This document shows positions 61,966 through 64,000 of a DNA stretch of 64,000 nt, piece by piece. Source of the stretch: G965230065 sp965230065 (lineage in GTDB: Bacteria; Bacteroidota; Bacteroidia; Cytophagales; Cyclobacteriaceae); the NCBI GenBank assembly GCA_965230065.1, contig OZ245942.1, forward strand, positions 3,410,001-3,474,000. The letters run 5' to 3'. Numbering within the stretch: the stretch's first letter is position 1; the number at the start of each line of letters is the position of its first letter. Position numbers and translations under genes: made by a program. Under the pieces are notes generated by a model. The model saw nothing but the letters and a program-made list of their open reading frames with translations. It had not been told where the DNA came from and did not search any database.

Positions 61966-62307
61966 GAAAATACCTGCCAAAATTTTCTTATTGAGAAAAT
62001 TTTGGTAAAAATTTTCATTTTAATAAAAAAAGCAAATTTAGAAAAACAATTATTACATATTTGATAATATTATATTTTTCTTGTTTGCAGTATTAATTAT
62101 CTGTTCTGGTTTACTTATACATTGTATTTTTCTCATATAGCATGCATATATACTTTTGTTGTGTGTAGAAAATCCCCCCAAATAGTCTGGTAATTGCTTT
62201 GCAAAATGCAACATTCATCCGTAAATTCAAGTAGGCCGATCCGGCAACTTTCCGGATTTTTGAGTAGAGTAAAAGCCAGGCTGGCCAAAATCGTAAGTAT
62301 TAAATAC
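61966..62307. other. Intergenic region between regulator and kinase genes
   Basis: Besides the hairpin at 61977-62005 the 342-base AT-rich gap shows no coding potential. The kinase may have its own promoter here. Confidence 0.4.
61977..62005. repeat. Perfect 12-base hairpin after the regulator gene
   Basis: CCAAAATTTTCT and AGAAAATTTTGG flank TATTG. It is AT-rich, 11 bases after the stop codon, and is followed by TAAAAATTTTC, so it could weakly terminate transcription. Confidence 0.5.
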
Positions 62308-64000
62308 ATGTCAATAAAAACACAAATACTGTCAGGGTTTCTGTTTATCCTGGTGCTAACTTTTATTTTAGCCGGGGTAACTATTTTATACCTGAGCAAG
62401 ATTGGGGATGCTTCTACCGAAATTCTGGAAGAAAACTACAGTTCAGTAAAAGCTTCGGAGGAGTTAGTAATTTCACTGGCAAAAATGGATCAGATCCTTG
62501 CTAAAATTTGCCTGGGACAAAACTACGATGAAGAAGCACTGCTGAAGATTTTAGAAAACGAAGAGAAAATTGCACGCTCTAACCTGGCTATTGGGAAAAA
62601 ATTCATTTCTGAGCCCGGCGAAAAAGAAATTCTGGATAAGCTGGAAGAAGAATACAATAAGTACGAAGAAAACCTTGGGCAATTTCGTACAACCGTAGAT
62701 AGGGTTGGCCTGTATTTTACGGTGTTGCAAAGGCAAAATGAAATTATCCGTGAAAGCTGTGTGAGCCTTGCCAACCTAAACCATACGGCCCTCAGCCAAA
62801 AAGACAAAGCTGCCCAACGGCTATATTTCCAGTCTAAAATTTATGTTTTCCTTATCACGGTGCTGGTATTGCTCATTGCGGGAGGGGCTATTTACCGTAT
62901 ACCACAAGAAATTGTCAAGCCTATTTCGGATGTTACGGATAAGATCAGGCGCATAGCCCGGGGCGATTATGACCAGAAAATTGAGGTGGATTCTACCAGC
63001 GAGCTGGCCCAGTTGGCCAAGTCTTTCAACATTATGTCTATCAAGCTGCTGGAGTTTGAGCAAATGAACATTGCAGAAGTAAAAGCCCAGAAAAGCCGGA
63101 TGGAATCAATCATCAAAAGTTTGAAAGACGGCCTGATAATTCTGGATGAAAACAAAGAAATTATCCTGGTTAATTCTGTGGTTACACAAATTGTAGGGCT
63201 GAATGAAGAAGATTTGATAGGAAAGAAAACGGAAAACCTGGCCGGGCAAAATGAGGTGATGAAAGAACTTTCCCTTTCCATCAGTGATCCTAATTATGTG
63301 CAGCAGGGAACCCAGCCCGATCAAAAGCATAACTTCCTGAAAATTACCGATGAGGAAGGAAGGCAAACGTTTTATACCAAAGAAATTGTAAAAGTGTACG
63401 GCAGGGGCGACCGTCGCAAATTCCTTGGTTACATCATCACCCTGAAAGACATTACCAGTTTTAAAGAATCGGACGAGGCGAAGACGAAGTTTATTGCCGT
63501 AGTTTCCCATGAGCTGAAAACACCGCTGTCGGCCCTTAAAATGAGCCTGATGTTGCTCACCGACGACCGTTTTGGATCACTTACTGATGAACAGGGGAAA
63601 ATCCTGGGATCGATGCAGCAGGAAGTACAACGCCTGGTGAATATGGTAACAGAGTTGCTCGATCTTTCTAAAGTGGAGCGGGGAACCGTCAGTATCAACA
63701 AAAGCTTTATTGCCCCCAAAGACCTGGTAGATTATGCCATTGCCCCGGTAGAATCAAAGTTCGAACAGAAAAATGTTAGTTTTCAGTGCGAGGTTGACCA
63801 TTTCCTTCCGCAAATGTGTGTAGACGCAGAAAAAATATCCTGGGTATTGATTAATTTATTAACCAATGCTATCCGTTACTCCCCTTCTGGCAGCAGTGTA
63901 GTGTTGCAGGTACACCAATTCAACCATTATATTGAGTTTTCGGTAACAGACAATGGGTATGGTATTGAAAAAGAAAACCTGGATAAGATTTTCAATAAGT
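62308..64000 (+). CDS. Membrane sensor histidine kinase, 3' end outside window
   Basis: From ATG 62308 the frame is open for 564 codons to the window edge. Order: helix 1 (ILSGFLFILVLTFILAGVTILYL), a periplasmic helical domain of about 150 residues (EENYSSVKASEELVISLAKM and on), helix 2 (IYVFLITVLVLLIAGGAIYRI), a HAMP domain (PISDVTDKIRRIARGDYDQKI), a PAS domain (SIIKSLKDGLIILDENKEIILVN) and a HisKA domain with the phosphorylated His401 in VVSHELKTPLSALKMSL. Then comes the ATPase: N box NLLTNAIRYSP, G1 box DNGYGIEKENLDKIF. It likely phosphorylates the NtrC-type regulator at 60526, although other partners are possible. Confidence 0.9.
   Translation, partial: MSIKTQILSGFLFILVLTFILAGVTILYLSKIGDASTEILEENYSSVKASEELVISLAKMDQILAKICLGQNYDEEALLKILENEEKIARSNLAIGKKFISEPGEKEILDKLEEEYNKYEENLGQFRTTVDRVGLYFTVLQRQNEIIRESCVSLANLNHTALSQKDKAAQRLYFQSKIYVFLITVLVLLIAGGAIYRIPQEIVKPISDVTDKIRRIARGDYDQKIEVDSTSELAQLAKSFNIMSIKLLEFEQMNIAEVKAQKSRMESIIKSLKDGLIILDENKEIILVNSVVTQIVGLNEEDLIGKKTENLAGQNEVMKELSLSISDPNYVQQGTQPDQKHNFLKITDEEGRQTFYTKEIVKVYGRGDRRKFLGYIITLKDITSFKESDEAKTKFIAVVSHELKTPLSALKMSLMLLTDDRFGSLTDEQGKILGSMQQEVQRLVNMVTELLDLSKVERGTVSINKSFIAPKDLVDYAIAPVESKFEQKNVSFQCEVDHFLPQMCVDAEKISWVLINLLTNAIRYSPSGSSVVLQVHQFNHYIEFSVTDNGYGIEKENLDKIFNK

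Noticed and set aside
1..64000. CRISPR array
   Set aside because: No set of regularly spaced direct repeats with unique spacers was seen; the repeats found are hairpins or isolated pairs.

Overview
The window reads as chromosomal DNA of a Bacteroidota bacterium, most likely a marine or particle-associated member of the Cytophagales. The reasons are the many small secreted proteins and lipoproteins with short Gln- or Cys-ending signal peptides, a GH144-type glucanase end, a NamZ-type muramidase, MnmD, LutABC, NtrC-class regulators paired with a membrane histidine kinase, a -7 box of the TAnnTTTG type, and a sulfatase/fucosidase cluster. Assignment is from gene content only; there is no rRNA in the window. 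The one tRNA is tRNA-Arg(CCT) at 56685-56756 on the minus strand.

Layout. 1-9.3 kb: end of a GH144-like glucanase gene, a SIMPL protein, a lactonase-like beta-propeller, two paralogous PepSY-like small secreted proteins (2775 and 7788), a GNAT enzyme, a fatty acid hydroxylase broken by a microhomology deletion, a TPR lipoprotein, an AraC regulator and a coiled-coil lipoprotein of the Cbp1 type. 9.4-10.8 kb: an NtrC-type response regulator. 10.8-18.1 kb, minus strand: a sugar locus with a sialidase-like lipoprotein, an unknown multispanning membrane protein, a DapA/NanA-like aldolase, an HldC-like nucleotidyltransferase overlapping a PfkB kinase-HAD phosphatase fusion, and a ChbG/YdjC-like deacetylase. 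18.3-30.5 kb: LolC/E-type permease, NamZ-like GH171, several secreted proteins, a MarC remnant, an AT-rich frameshifted membrane gene, GNAT and VOC enzymes, an S41 peptidase and an aldose 1-epimerase. 30.7-39.3 kb: a DEAD-box helicase, then a TetR-TolC-adaptor-RND efflux locus with three matching palindromes that look like the TetR operator.

39.8-56.3 kb is the accessory part. It starts with an AT-rich Hachiman-type antiphage pair (hamA and hamB). The end of hamB is replaced by an IS3-family element at 42922-44173, and on the far side of that element lies an unrelated, 5'-truncated GH29 fucosidase gene. The flanks of the element do not match, so a rearrangement rather than a simple insertion is likely. 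After it comes a fucose-polymer cluster: sulfatase, two paralogous beta-propeller glycosidases (one fused to a RhaM-like mutarotase), a GH29 enzyme with a PA14 domain, a GHL6/GH151-like enzyme, and lutB-lutC-lutA for lactate oxidation. A relic of the same IS terminus lies just after lutA (about 56281-56314), so the fucose cluster is bracketed by IS ends.

56.9-64 kb returns to core genes: nuoI-nuoJ without the rest of complex I, ispF overlapping mnmD, an outer-membrane beta-barrel, a second NtrC-type regulator and a histidine kinase that runs off the window. Intergenic spaces through the first 35 kb carry several families of hairpin-forming short repeats, described individually.
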